The position numbers and the translations under genes are program-made. Shown here one piece after another: positions 41,303 through 47,943 of a DNA stretch of 47,943 nt (position 1 is the stretch's first letter; every line of letters starts with the position of its first letter). The notes beneath the pieces were generated by a model. That model saw only the letters and a list, made by a program, of their open reading frames with translations. It was not told the origin of the DNA and made no database searches. The stretch is from Armatimonadota bacterium (GTDB taxonomy: Bacteria > Armatimonadota > Armatimonadia > Armatimonadales > Armatimonadaceae): positions 1 to 47,943 of the forward strand of contig JAPLCP010000193.1 of NCBI GenBank assembly GCA_026392155.1, read 5' to 3'.

Positions 41303-41647
41303 CTAAATTACCTCGCCGCCCTTGACAGCGACGCGGACTTTTTTACCATCACGCACTTCGACACGGATACGGGTCGGCTTGCCATCCTTGTTGATCAGCG
41401 CCACTTTACAAGCAAGGATCGGGGCCTCGACCTCGATTCGCTCGCCCGTTGGGTTCGGGTTCGCCGCAGACGGCTGTCCCTTTTGGTGCTTGGTGACGAT
41501 ATTAATGCCCGCCACGAGAACCTTGCCGGTCTTCGGGTAGGTACGGGTCACCTCGCCGGTACGGCCCTTGTCTTTACCCGCGATCACGACGACGGTATCG
41601 CCCTTCTTAATGAAGAGCTTGCCTTCAAATGCCTTCTTAACTGCCAT
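41303..41647 (-). CDS. rplX: 50S ribosomal protein L24
   Basis: The 114-residue protein has the KOW motif [20 protein letters not shown] at about 12-31, then Lys-Val-Leu-Val-Ala-Gly-Ile-Asn, the usual L24 assembly-initiator core. It shares one base with the rplN stop. A 112-base spacer with palindromes separates it from rplE. Confidence 0.96.
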   Translation of the reverse strand: MAVKKAFEGKLFIKKGDTVVVIAGKDKGRTGEVTRTYPKTGKVLVAGINIVTKHQKGQPSAANPNPTGERIEVEAPILACKVALINKDGKPTRIRVEVRDGKKVRVAVKGGEVI

Positions 41648-42024
41648 TACAGCACCTCCGGCGCGAGCGAGACGATCTTCATCCCACCCGAGATATTGGA
41701 GTCACGCATCTCACGAGCCACCGGGCCAAAGACACGGGTGCCACGCGGCTCCAGGTTATTATTGAGCACGACAGCGGCGTTCTCATCGAAGCGAATGGTT
41801 GAACCATCGCCGCGCTTAATAGGCTGCTTGGTGCGGACGATCACGGCCTTCACCACATCGCCTTTTTTGACGTTGGAGTTCGGGGTAGCGGACTTCACGG
41901 CGGCAACGATCACATCGCCAACATGTCCAACTTTCGTGGTCGAGCCTTTAAGCACACGGATGCACAGGAGCGAGCGCGCTCCCGAGTTGTCCGCTGCCTT
42001 CAGGCGGGTGTACTGCTGAATCAT
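41647..42024 (-). CDS. rplN: 50S ribosomal protein L14
   Basis: The 125-residue protein begins [16 protein letters not shown], the L14 opening, and has [10 protein letters not shown], Asp-Glu-Asn-Ala-Ala-Val and Gly-Pro-Val-Ala-Arg-Glu-Met-Arg. Family length is 120-125. It lies between rpsQ (88 bases upstream) and rplX (one-base overlap). Confidence 0.97.
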   Translation of the reverse strand: MIQQYTRLKAADNSGARSLLCIRVLKGSTTKVGHVGDVIVAAVKSATPNSNVKKGDVVKAVIVRTKQPIKRGDGSTIRFDENAAVVLNNNLEPRGTRVFGPVAREMRDSNISGGMKIVSLAPEVL

Positions 42025-42047
42025 AACAAACTCTCCTTAGCGTAGCA

Positions 42048-42072
42048 ATAGGGCTGAATCTCTCAGCCCTAT
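42048..42072. other. 10-bp hairpin in the rplN-rpsQ spacer
   Basis: atagggctga (42048-42057) pairs perfectly with tcagccctat (42063-42072) around a 5-base loop. No U-run follows on the minus strand, so it is not a classic terminator. It may be a processing or stability element of the operon mRNA. Confidence 0.55.
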
Positions 42073-42112
42073 CCAGACGCTTATCGCACAGTGGCGACGT
42101 AAAATAAAGTAC

Positions 42113-42406
42113 TTACTTGGCTCGCTCGATCACTCGAACGAGACGCCAGCGCTTTTCCTTTGACATAGGACGGCACTCCATGATCTCAACCGTATCACCC
42201 GTGTGGGCATCGTTGGTCTCATCATGCGCCTTGAACTTGCGCGAGCGGCGCAGGGTTCGTCCATAAAGTGGGTGGGGCTTGAGGGTCGAAATGGTCACGA
42301 CAATCGTCTTGTCCATTGCATCACTCGTTACCACGCCCTGCCGGGTCTTCCGATAGCCGCGCTTGCTCTCTTCCGCAGTGACTGCGGTAGTTGTCTCTTC
42401 AGCCAT
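42113..42406 (-). CDS. rpsQ: 30S ribosomal protein S17
   Basis: The 97-residue protein has an N-terminal extension of about 15 residues, then Arg-Gly-Val-Val-x-Ser-Asp-Ala-Met-Asp-Lys-Thr-Ile-Val-Val, His-Pro-Leu-Tyr-Gly and [14 protein letters not shown]-x-Lys-Arg-Trp, the S17 signature. It binds 16S rRNA early in assembly. It shares one base with rpmC. Confidence 0.97.
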   Translation of the reverse strand: MAEETTTAVTAEESKRGYRKTRQGVVTSDAMDKTIVVTISTLKPHPLYGRTLRRSRKFKAHDETNDAHTGDTVEIMECRPMSKEKRWRLVRVIERAK

Positions 42407-42621
42407 CAGTTTGACTCCTTCTGTGCCAGATACATATTGATCCGCGCAATTCGCTTGCGGGTCTTGCCCAGATCCGCTGTCTTCTCAAGCTGGCGCTTTC
42501 CATTGGTAAAGCGCAGCTCCCAGAGTTGCTTCTTGGCTGTATCAAGCTGGGCGTGCAGGCCTGCGACGTCCAGCGCGGAGAGCTCGGTGCGCTCCGACTT
42601 TGCCTGACGATTATTCGCCAT
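42406..42621 (-). CDS. rpmC: 50S ribosomal protein L29
   Basis: The 71-residue protein has the two-helix L29 pattern: [17 protein letters not shown] and [10 protein letters not shown]. The first dozen residues are an extra polar extension. It sits at the polypeptide exit. Its start overlaps the end of rplP by 11 bases and its stop touches rpsQ. Confidence 0.95.
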   Translation of the reverse strand: MANNRQAKSERTELSALDVAGLHAQLDTAKKQLWELRFTNGKRQLEKTADLGKTRKRIARINMYLAQKESN

Positions 42622-43090
42622 CTTCGTTTACCTCCACGCTCTCAGCGCTCTCATCACCCTCGGCGCTCTCCACGCTCTCGGACTTCTCACGAACCACAAA
42701 GCGGGTCGAGATCGGGAGCTTGTACTGCGCGAGACGCATTGCCTCGCGGGCCAGCTCCTCACTAACGCCCGACATTTCAAAGAGCATCCGGCCCGGCTTC
42801 ACCACGCAGACCCAGCCCTCCACGGCTCCCTTACCCGATCCCATACGGGTCTCGGCGGGCTTCTTCGTGTAGGACTTGTCGGGGAAGATGCGGATCCAGA
42901 TCTTACCACCACGCTTGATCTTACGGGTCATCGCACGACGAGCCGCCTCGATCTGATTGGCAGTCATCCAGCAGGACTCAAGAGCCTGAAGGCCGAACTC
43001 ACCAAAGCTAACTTCTGTACCACCCTTGGCCTTGCCACGGCGATGGCCTCGGTGCATGCGTCGGTACTTGACGCGTTTAGGCATTAACAT
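42611..43090 (-). CDS. rplP: 50S ribosomal protein L16 with acidic tail
   Basis: The 159-residue protein opens [11 protein letters not shown], the usual L16 start, and shows Phe-Gly-x-x-Gly-Leu, Ala-Ala-Arg-Arg-Ala-Met-Thr-Arg and Arg-Met-Gly-Ser-Gly-Lys-Gly. Family length is about 136-145. The last 23 or so residues are a Ser/Glu/Val-rich acidic extension. It overlaps rpmC by 11 bases and begins 8 bases after rpsC. Confidence 0.96.
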   Translation of the reverse strand: MLMPKRVKYRRMHRGHRRGKAKGGTEVSFGEFGLQALESCWMTANQIEAARRAMTRKIKRGGKIWIRIFPDKSYTKKPAETRMGSGKGAVEGWVCVVKPGRMLFEMSGVSEELAREAMRLAQYKLPISTRFVVREKSESVESAEGDESAESVEVNEDGE

Positions 43091-43098
43091 TTTCTGTC

Positions 43099-43974
43099 TT
43101 ACTCCCCTGCCGCCGTCGAGTAGCTACCGCCACCGGTGTAGCCGCCGCCACCACCTTGGCCGCCCTGACCACCACGGCCACCTTGACCACCACGACCGCC
43201 TTGACCACCACGGCCACCACGGTCGCCGCCACGGCCACCACGGTCGCCGCCACGGCCACCACGACCACCACGGCGCTCATCATCACGATCCCGTCCGCCA
43301 CGCTCACGCGGTGCGGTGGGATTCTCCACCGGGCGGCGTGCGCCGGGGAGGATATCTCCCTTGTAGATCCAGACCTTCACTCCGATGGTGGAGTAGGCCG
43401 TCACTGCCTCGGCAAAGCCGTAGTCAATGTCAGCACGCAGGGTGTGCAGTGGCACCTTCCCCTGGCGGTCTTTCTCACGACGTGCCATCTCAGCGCCACC
43501 CAGACGGCCTGAAACCTGTGTGCGGATTCCCAACACTCCCAGTTTCATGGCGCGGGTCACGGCCTGACGCATGGCGCGCTTGTAGCCGATACGCTTCTCA
43601 ATCTGCTGCGCGATCGACTCTGCGACCAGCTGCGAGTTCGTCTCCAGATGGCGAATCTCCGCCACATTGACATGAACCGTCTTCGTGGTGATCTTCTCAA
43701 GATCAACGCGAAGCAAGTCAATGCCCGAGCCACCACGGCCAATAATAATTCCTGGCTTGGCGGTATGAAGCGTCACACGAACCTGGTTGGCTTGTCGCTC
43801 AATCTCAATTTTGGAGATGGCAGCATTCTCAAAGCCTTTTCGCTTCTTGATGGTCTTGCGGATAACATAGTCCTCTTTAAGGAACTGTGCATACTGCTTA
43901 TCGGCATACCACTTGGAGTCCGCATCACGAATAACGCCGATGCGGAACCCGATTGGGTTAACTTTCTGTCCCAT
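43099..43974 (-). CDS. rpsC: 30S ribosomal protein S3 with Arg-Gly-Gly repeat tail
   Basis: The 291-residue protein opens [13 protein letters not shown], has the KH motif [16 protein letters not shown], and Val-Lys-Val-Trp-Ile-Tyr-Lys-Gly at the end of the conserved part (about 205-212). S3 is usually 210-240 residues. From about 218 to 291 there is an extra tail of Arg-Gly-Gly and Gln-Gly-Gly repeats with some Asp/Arg, coded by short tandem DNA repeats near 43140-43290. Such tails bind RNA in other proteins. It precedes rplP by 8 bases. Confidence 0.96.
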   Translation of the reverse strand: MGQKVNPIGFRIGVIRDADSKWYADKQYAQFLKEDYVIRKTIKKRKGFENAAISKIEIERQANQVRVTLHTAKPGIIIGRGGSGIDLLRVDLEKITTKTVHVNVAEIRHLETNSQLVAESIAQQIEKRIGYKRAMRQAVTRAMKLGVLGIRTQVSGRLGGAEMARREKDRQGKVPLHTLRADIDYGFAEAVTAYSTIGVKVWIYKGDILPGARRPVENPTAPRERGGRDRDDERRGGRGGRGGDRGGRGGDRGGRGGQGGRGGQGGRGGQGGQGGGGGYTGGGSYSTAAGE

Positions 43975-43977
43975 GAT

Positions 43978-44478
43978 TTATTCCCCTGCCTCGGCGGTCT
44001 CAGTCGTCTCGGTGGTCTCAGCAGGCGCAGTCGCCTCTTCAGCCTTGGGTTCTTCCTCAGCCTTTGCAGCCTCAGCGGGAACCGGGAGAGCAGCGCGCAG
44101 AGGCGGCTTCTTCTCCGTCTTGCGACCGGTCTTGCGTGGTGGAGCCTCACCCTCAGCCACGATCACGGTGATATGACTGGTGCGCTTCAAGATGCGGTAC
44201 GCACGACCCTGAGCACGAGGCTTTACTCGCTTCATGGTCGGGCCTACGTCAACATAGCAGCGGATAATCTTCAGATAGTCCGGGCTCATCTCAAAGTTGT
44301 TGATCGCATTGGCACAGGCCGAGTTCACCACTTTGGCGATCTCTGCAGCTGCGTGATTGGGCGTGAATTTTAGCTGATCCAGCGCCTCTTGAGCGTACTT
44401 GCCGCGAACCGTATCCAGCACAAAACGCACCTTACGAGGTGACATCCGCACGAAACAGGCGGTAGCTTTTGCTTCCAT
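43978..44478 (-). CDS. rplV: 50S ribosomal protein L22 with acidic tail
   Basis: The 166-residue protein has the L22 core in its first 112 residues: Val-Arg-Met-Ser-Pro-Arg-Lys-Val-Arg-Phe-Val-Leu-Asp, Ala-Asn-Ala-Ile-Asn-Asn, and the loop Lys-Arg-Val-Lys-Pro-Arg-Ala-Gln-Gly-Arg-Ala that lines the exit tunnel. The remaining 50 or so residues are an Ala/Glu/Thr/Pro-rich extension, first basic and then acidic, not found in the usual 110-120 residue protein. It precedes rpsC by 3 bases. Confidence 0.96.
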   Translation of the reverse strand: MEAKATACFVRMSPRKVRFVLDTVRGKYAQEALDQLKFTPNHAAAEIAKVVNSACANAINNFEMSPDYLKIIRCYVDVGPTMKRVKPRAQGRAYRILKRTSHITVIVAEGEAPPRKTGRKTEKKPPLRAALPVPAEAAKAEEEPKAEEATAPAETTETTETAEAGE

Positions 44479-44489
44479 TGTGCTCCCCC

Positions 44490-44777
44490 TTACTTTCTCA
44501 TGCGGCTGGACTGACCCGTCCCGCCCGCGTGGCCCTTAAAAGGCCGGGTATGTGCGAACTCGCCGAGCTTGTGCCCGACCATGTTCTCGGTGATGAAGAC
44601 AGGCACGTGCTTGCGCCCATCATGTACCGCAAAAGTATGCCCGATGAACGAAGGAAAGATCGTCGAACGACGAGACCAGGTCTTGATGATGGTCTTCTTT
44701 CCGCCTTCATTGAGGGTGTCTACCTTTGCGAGAAGTTTAGGGTCCGCAAAGGGCCCCTTCTTCAAAGATCGTCCCAT
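44490..44777 (-). CDS. rpsS: 30S ribosomal protein S19
   Basis: The 95-residue protein has the S19 marks [10 protein letters not shown], [10 protein letters not shown], [11 protein letters not shown] and Val-Gly-His-Lys-Leu-Gly-Glu-Phe. It is of normal length. It is separated from rplB by 92 bases that hold two similar hairpins. Confidence 0.97.
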   Translation of the reverse strand: MGRSLKKGPFADPKLLAKVDTLNEGGKKTIIKTWSRRSTIFPSFIGHTFAVHDGRKHVPVFITENMVGHKLGEFAHTRPFKGHAGGTGQSSRMRK

Positions 44778-44800
44778 AAATTAAAACTCCTGCCCCAGGC

Positions 44801-44853
44801 GCAGAGACTCTCTGCCGGGTGCGTGGCTGGAGCAGAGAACCTCTGCACCAGCC
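44801..44853. other. Twin GCAGAG hairpins in the rpsS-rplB spacer
   Basis: Hairpin 1 is gcagag (44801-44806) with ctctgc (44810-44815). Hairpin 2 is ggctgg-a-gcagag (44825-44837) with ctctgc-a-ccagcc (44841-44853). Both share the same 6-base stem core with 3-base loops and lie 9 bases apart. No U-run follows. They may bind a ribosomal protein or guide RNase cleavage. Confidence 0.5.
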
Positions 44854-44869
44854 AACACGGACACACAAA

Positions 44870-45700
44870 CTACTTCGTGCGTCGCTTGACGATAAACTTA
44901 TTCGTCGACTTGTTACGACGGGTCTTGAAACCAATCGCAGGAACACCCGTCGCAGAGACAGGGCCCTTCTTACGGCCAACAGGGCTCTTGCCCTCACCAC
45001 CACCGTGCGGGTGCTCTCGGGGGTTCATGGTCACACCACGAACGTGAGGCGTACGCCCCTTCCAGCGGGACTTACCCGCCTTACCCAGAGACTCGTTCTC
45101 ATGCTCCAGATTCCCTACCTGGCCAATAGTGGCACGGCAGGTCAGGAGCACACGGCGCATCTCGCTCGATGGCAGGCGAAGAGTGGCATACTTGCCCTCT
45201 TTTGCCATGAGCTGAGCGTACGCTCCGGCAGAGCGGGCCATCTGGCCACCCTTTCCGGGATGCAGCTCGATATTATGAATCAGCGTACCCACCGGGATAT
45301 TGGCGATCGGAAGTGCATTGCCCGGCTTGATGTCAGCCGTCGGCCCGCTTGCGATGTCATCCCCAACTTTAATTCCGACCGGAGCCAGAATATAGGCCTT
45401 GGTACCATCTTCGTACTGCAAAAGCGCGATACGCGGCGTGCGGTTTGGATCGTACTCGATCGCCGCAACAGTTGCCGCTACAGCATCTTTATTTCGTTTG
45501 AAATCAATGATGCGGTACATCCGCTTGTTACCACCGCCACGGTTACGGATGGTCATACGACCGGTGTTATTACGACCGGCCTTTTTCTTGATTGGCTCTA
45601 CCAGGCTCTTCTCCGGCTTGCTTTTGGTGATTTCACTAAAGTCGGAGATCGCCATGAAGCGTCGCCCAGGGGTGATCGGCCTAAAACGTCGAATTCCCAT
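44870..45700 (-). CDS. rplB: 50S ribosomal protein L2
   Basis: The 276-residue protein has the L2 marks [11 protein letters not shown], Gly-Arg-Asn-Asn-x-Gly-Arg, His-Lys-like Gly-Asn-Lys-Arg-Met-Tyr-Arg, Leu-x-Asn-Ile-Pro-x-Gly-Thr, and near the C-terminus Arg-Gly-Val-Thr-Met-Asn-Pro-x-Glu-His-Pro-His-Gly-Gly-Gly-Glu-Gly, whose His is needed for peptidyl transferase assembly. It is of normal length. It follows rplW after 3 bases. Confidence 0.97.
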   Translation of the reverse strand: MGIRRFRPITPGRRFMAISDFSEITKSKPEKSLVEPIKKKAGRNNTGRMTIRNRGGGNKRMYRIIDFKRNKDAVAATVAAIEYDPNRTPRIALLQYEDGTKAYILAPVGIKVGDDIASGPTADIKPGNALPIANIPVGTLIHNIELHPGKGGQMARSAGAYAQLMAKEGKYATLRLPSSEMRRVLLTCRATIGQVGNLEHENESLGKAGKSRWKGRTPHVRGVTMNPREHPHGGGEGKSPVGRKKGPVSATGVPAIGFKTRRNKSTNKFIVKRRTK

Positions 45701-45703
45701 TGC

Positions 45704-46024
45704 TTACACTCCCTCGAACAGCGTGATGCTCTGGCCTTCTGCCAGCGTCACAACCGCTTTCTTATAGCCGGGGGTCTTGCTTACGCTGTGGCGTCCAAAC
45801 ACACGGTAGCGCTTGGTCTTCCCCTTGACATTCATGGTATTGACCGCAGTGACGGTCAGCTTACCTTCGCCATCGCCATCGGTAAAGAGTTTCTCCACCG
45901 CCTCGCGAATCTGGTACTTGTTCGCATCCGGGTGGACTGCGAAGGCGTACTTGCGCTCGCCGTTCATCGTGAGAGACTTCTCCGTGATGATCGGGCGCTC
46001 GATAATCTCATAGATCCCTGGCAT
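45704..46024 (-). CDS. rplW: 50S ribosomal protein L23
   Basis: The 106-residue protein has Ile-Glu-Arg-Pro-Ile-Ile-Thr-Glu-Lys-Ser near the start, Tyr-Ala-Phe-Ala-Val-His-Pro-Asp-Ala-Asn-Lys and Val-Asn-Thr-Met-Asn-Val-Lys-Gly-Lys, the L23 pattern at the exit-site docking platform for trigger factor and SRP. It is one base from rplD. Confidence 0.96.
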   Translation of the reverse strand: MPGIYEIIERPIITEKSLTMNGERKYAFAVHPDANKYQIREAVEKLFTDGDGEGKLTVTAVNTMNVKGKTKRYRVFGRHSVSKTPGYKKAVVTLAEGQSITLFEGV

Positions 46025-46025
46025 C

Positions 46026-46676
46026 TTACGCCTCCTTCTCTTCCTTCTCGTCCGCCCAGCCGCTCAGGACTTCGGCAGCAGCCTTGGTAATCACCACGAC
46101 TCCTCCATCCACGACATCACGGGTCGAGAGACGCTTGCCAACACGAATGTTGACACCCTCGATATTGCGCAGGCTCTTCACGGTCAGCTCATCCGCCTCG
46201 TCAATAATAACCAGCGACTTGCGAGCCCCGCCGGTCACTTCTTTGAGGAAGCTTGCAGCAGTCTTGGTGCTCACTTTGTCCGAGAGGCCAAAGTTCTCGA
46301 CGACTACCAGCTCGCTATCGGCAAGCTTTGCAGAGAGCGCGGACCAGACAGCAGCGCGGCGCATCTTCTTATTGATCTTGTTGCCAAGGTCACGGGGGTG
46401 CGGGCCATGAGCGGCACCACCACCGGTCCAGTGCGGGGCGACAATAGAGCCCTGACGCGCACGCCCGGTTCCCTTTTGCTTGAAGGGCTTGCGTCCTCCA
46501 CCCAACATATCACCCCGGCCGGGGGCATTACGGGTATCCTGGCGCCAGTTCTCTAGCTCTGCAATCACCGCTTGGTGCATCAGCGAGATATTTCGCTCGG
46601 CACCAAAGACGCGATCAGAGAGGGAGATCTCTCCTGCCGTTTTTCCATTATTCGTTTTTATCGCCAACGTAGGCAT
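46026..46676 (-). CDS. rplD: 50S ribosomal protein L4
   Basis: The 216-residue protein has the L4 marks: Gly-Lys-x-Pro-Phe-Lys-Gln-Lys-Gly-Thr-Gly-Arg-Ala-Arg-Gln-Gly-Ser in the tunnel loop (about 60-77), Trp-x-Gly-Gly-Gly-x-Ala-His-Gly-Pro, and a C-terminal Asn-Ile-Glu-Gly-Val-Asn-Ile-Arg. In enterobacteria L4 represses the S10 operon through a leader RNA. No equivalent leader can be judged here. It starts 12 bases after rplC. Confidence 0.96.
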   Translation of the reverse strand: MPTLAIKTNNGKTAGEISLSDRVFGAERNISLMHQAVIAELENWRQDTRNAPGRGDMLGGGRKPFKQKGTGRARQGSIVAPHWTGGGAAHGPHPRDLGNKINKKMRRAAVWSALSAKLADSELVVVENFGLSDKVSTKTAASFLKEVTGGARKSLVIIDEADELTVKSLRNIEGVNIRVGKRLSTRDVVDGGVVVITKAAAEVLSGWADEKEEKEA

Positions 46677-46688
46677 AGTTAAACTCCG

Positions 46689-47369
46689 TTACTTCTTCTT
46701 GCTGGAGCGCTGCGTCTCCTGGCGAACACGAACCTTCTCTGCACGGCGAGCCTTCTCAATGGAAAGCAGCCCACCATTGGCACCGGGCACAGCGCCCTTC
46801 ACCAAAAGGAGGTTCTTCTCAGCATCAATGCGCACCACACGCAAACCTTGCTGGCTCACTTGCTCGTTGCCCATACGACCTGGCTTTTTGTTGCCCTTGA
46901 ACGTACGTGCGGCATCGGTGGCACCACCTGACTGTGGCTTGCGGTGGATCATCGAGCCGTGGGTCATGTCGCCACCATGGAAGTGGTAGCGCTTCACAAC
47001 ACCCGCAAATCCCTTACCCTTGCTCACGCCAACGACAACAACTTTCTCGTCAACGGCAAAGATATCGCTCGCCCCTACCGTCTGCCCCACGGCAACCGTG
47101 GCTCCGTCCTGAAGATCGTATTCCTTCAGAAAGCGGCGCGGCTGAACTCCGGCGCTGGCAAGGTGACCTTGCTCGGGTCGGGTAAGGCGATTGACATTGC
47201 ACTCCTCAAACGCGAGCTGTGCAGCGCTGTAGCCATCATTGTCAACGGTCTTAAGCTGAGCAATGACGCAAGGCTCGACCGCGATTACGGTCACCGGAAC
47301 GACCCGGCCTTCACTATCAAAAATCTGTGTCATCCCGACCTTGCGGCCAAGAATGCCCTTTACTGACAT
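46689..47369 (-). CDS. rplC: 50S ribosomal protein L3
   Basis: The 226-residue protein starts Met-Ser-Val-Lys-Gly-Ile-Leu-Gly-Arg-Lys-Val-Gly-Met-Thr-Gln-Ile-Phe and has Val-Val-Gly-Val-Ser-Lys-Gly-Lys-Gly-Phe-Ala-Gly-Val-Val-Lys-Arg, His-Gly-Ser-Met-Ile-His-Arg, and Lys-Lys-Pro-Gly-Arg-Met-Gly, the L3 loop near the peptidyl transferase centre. The C-terminus has a short basic tail. It follows rpsJ after 60 bases. Confidence 0.97.
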   Translation of the reverse strand: MSVKGILGRKVGMTQIFDSEGRVVPVTVIAVEPCVIAQLKTVDNDGYSAAQLAFEECNVNRLTRPEQGHLASAGVQPRRFLKEYDLQDGATVAVGQTVGASDIFAVDEKVVVVGVSKGKGFAGVVKRYHFHGGDMTHGSMIHRKPQSGGATDAARTFKGNKKPGRMGNEQVSQQGLRVVRIDAEKNLLLVKGAVPGANGGLLSIEKARRAEKVRVRQETQRSSKKK

Positions 47370-47429
47370 AACAAACCTCCACGGCGCACCTGGCGGGATT
47401 AACCCGTTGCGTGACGCGGCTTAATTTTC

Positions 47430-47738
47430 TTAGAGCTTAATCTCGATATCCACACCAGAAGGCAGGTCGAGGCGCATCAGCGCATCGATCGTCTTCGGGC
47501 CTGGATTGAGAATATCAATCAGACGCTTGTGCGTGCGCATCTCGAAGTGCTCCATCGACTCTTTATCAATGGTCGCGTTGCGCTGCACCGTAAATATCCG
47601 CTTCTCTGTGGGCAAGAGCACCGGTCCGGCGATCCTGGCACCGGTACGGCGCGCGGTGTCTACGATTTTCTCTGCAGACTGATCCAGAACACGGTGATCG
47701 AAGGCCCGCAGGCGGATTCGTACTTTATCGTTTCGCAT
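47430..47738 (-). CDS. rpsJ: 30S ribosomal protein S10
   Basis: The start is the ATG at 47738 ([10 protein letters not shown]), giving 102 residues, the usual length; a longer frame adds 14 residues foreign to the family. Marks are Leu-Arg-Ala-Phe-Asp-His-Arg, Gly-Pro-Val-Leu-Leu-Pro-Thr, [12 protein letters not shown] and Leu-Pro-x-Gly-Val-Asp-Ile-Glu-Ile. S10 also takes part in transcription antitermination as NusE. It follows tuf by 63 bases. Confidence 0.96.
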   Translation of the reverse strand: MRNDKVRIRLRAFDHRVLDQSAEKIVDTARRTGARIAGPVLLPTEKRIFTVQRNATIDKESMEHFEMRTHKRLIDILNPGPKTIDALMRLDLPSGVDIEIKL

Positions 47739-47801
47739 AAATTTCTTTTCTGAGGCGCAGAAAAAACGGGAGAGAGCCATGCTCCCCCCCGCCCTGCCTC
47801 A

Positions 47802-47943
47802 CTAGGCTATGATTTTCGAGACGACGCCAGCGCCTACGGTTCGGCCACCCTCACGGATAGCAAAGCGGAGACCCTCTTCCATCGCGATAGGAGCGATCAG
47901 CTCGCCCTTGATCGTGACATTGTCGCCGGGCATCACCATCTCG
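47802..47943 (-). CDS. tuf: Elongation factor Tu, C-terminal end only
   Basis: The window ends inside the gene. The last 46 complete codons read Glu-Met-Val-Met-Pro-Gly-Asp-Asn-Val, then [22 protein letters not shown], the conserved end of EF-Tu domain III, followed by a TAG at 47804-47802. It lies upstream of rpsJ on the same strand, the common str-S10 join. Confidence 0.96.
   Translation of the reverse strand, partial: EMVMPGDNVTIKGELIAPIAMEEGLRFAIREGGRTVGAGVVSKIIA

Noticed and set aside
43140-43290. Possible CRISPR or tandem-repeat locus
   Set aside because: The short repeats have no spacers and code in frame for the S3 tail. No CRISPR array or cas gene was seen anywhere in the window.
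43077-43670. Long plus-strand frames rich in His, Val or Thr opposite rpsC
   Set aside because: They are mirror images of the Arg-Gly-Gly repeats of S3 on the other strand.
47739-47780. Fourteen extra residues on S10
   Set aside because: S10 proteins start at the Met-Arg-Asn-Asp-Lys segment. The upstream codons are the tuf-rpsJ spacer.

Overview
The window is bacterial chromosome, mostly 55-60% G+C by eye. It is probably from Armatimonadota (an Armatimonas-like diderm). This assignment is an inference. It rests on the alternative complex III plus caa3-type oxidase cluster, an OmpA domain (so an outer membrane), a short FN3-domain protein and the overall gene style. No 16S rRNA is present to confirm it.

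Layout. 1-510 is the 3' part of a strikingly AT-rich unknown gene, followed by about 450 bases of hairpin-rich non-coding DNA (a candidate structured RNA or element remnant) and a small FN3-domain gene (976-1599). From 1730 to 4934 runs the translation/nucleotide operon rpsB-tsf-pyrH-frr (minus strand). A DUF1648 membrane protein and a Gfo/Idh dehydrogenase-ThuA pair follow. From 7472 to 23268 lies a respiratory block on the minus strand: fused heme A/heme O synthase ctaA-ctaB, then actA-B-C-D-E-F (alternative complex III), a one-helix protein, a SCO copper chaperone and caa3 oxidase subunits II, I, III and IV. Quinol electrons would pass through ActB/ActA/ActE to the cytochrome c fused to CoxB and then to oxygen, with CtaAB making heme A and SCO loading CuA. 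ActE carries a C-terminal OmpA peptidoglycan-binding domain, which is the most unusual protein in the window.

23.4-33.7 kb holds tyrA, tRNA-Tyr and tRNA-Thr, an acyltransferase, a GT-C-like membrane protein, a probable SulP transporter - beta-carbonic anhydrase - LytS - LytTR regulator operon, a divergent second SulP gene that seems to start at ATT, and a NagD-like HAD phosphatase. 33.7-40.5 kb holds an array of five hairpins, a secreted M28 peptidase, a UvrD/PcrA helicase, a GntR/LacI-type regulator with a tiny coupled ORF, and glutamate dehydrogenase. 40.58-47.94 kb is the tuf-rpsJ-...-rplE ribosomal protein operon on the minus strand, ending in a terminator right after rplE.

Recurring themes are: genes with no Shine-Dalgarno whose start lies 5-7 bases after a TANNNT-like box (probable leaderless mRNAs); intrinsic terminators lying within about 25 bases of the next start codon; a dispersed family of nested G/C palindromes at gene ends, one copy lying in frame inside uvrD; and long low-complexity tails on several ribosomal proteins.
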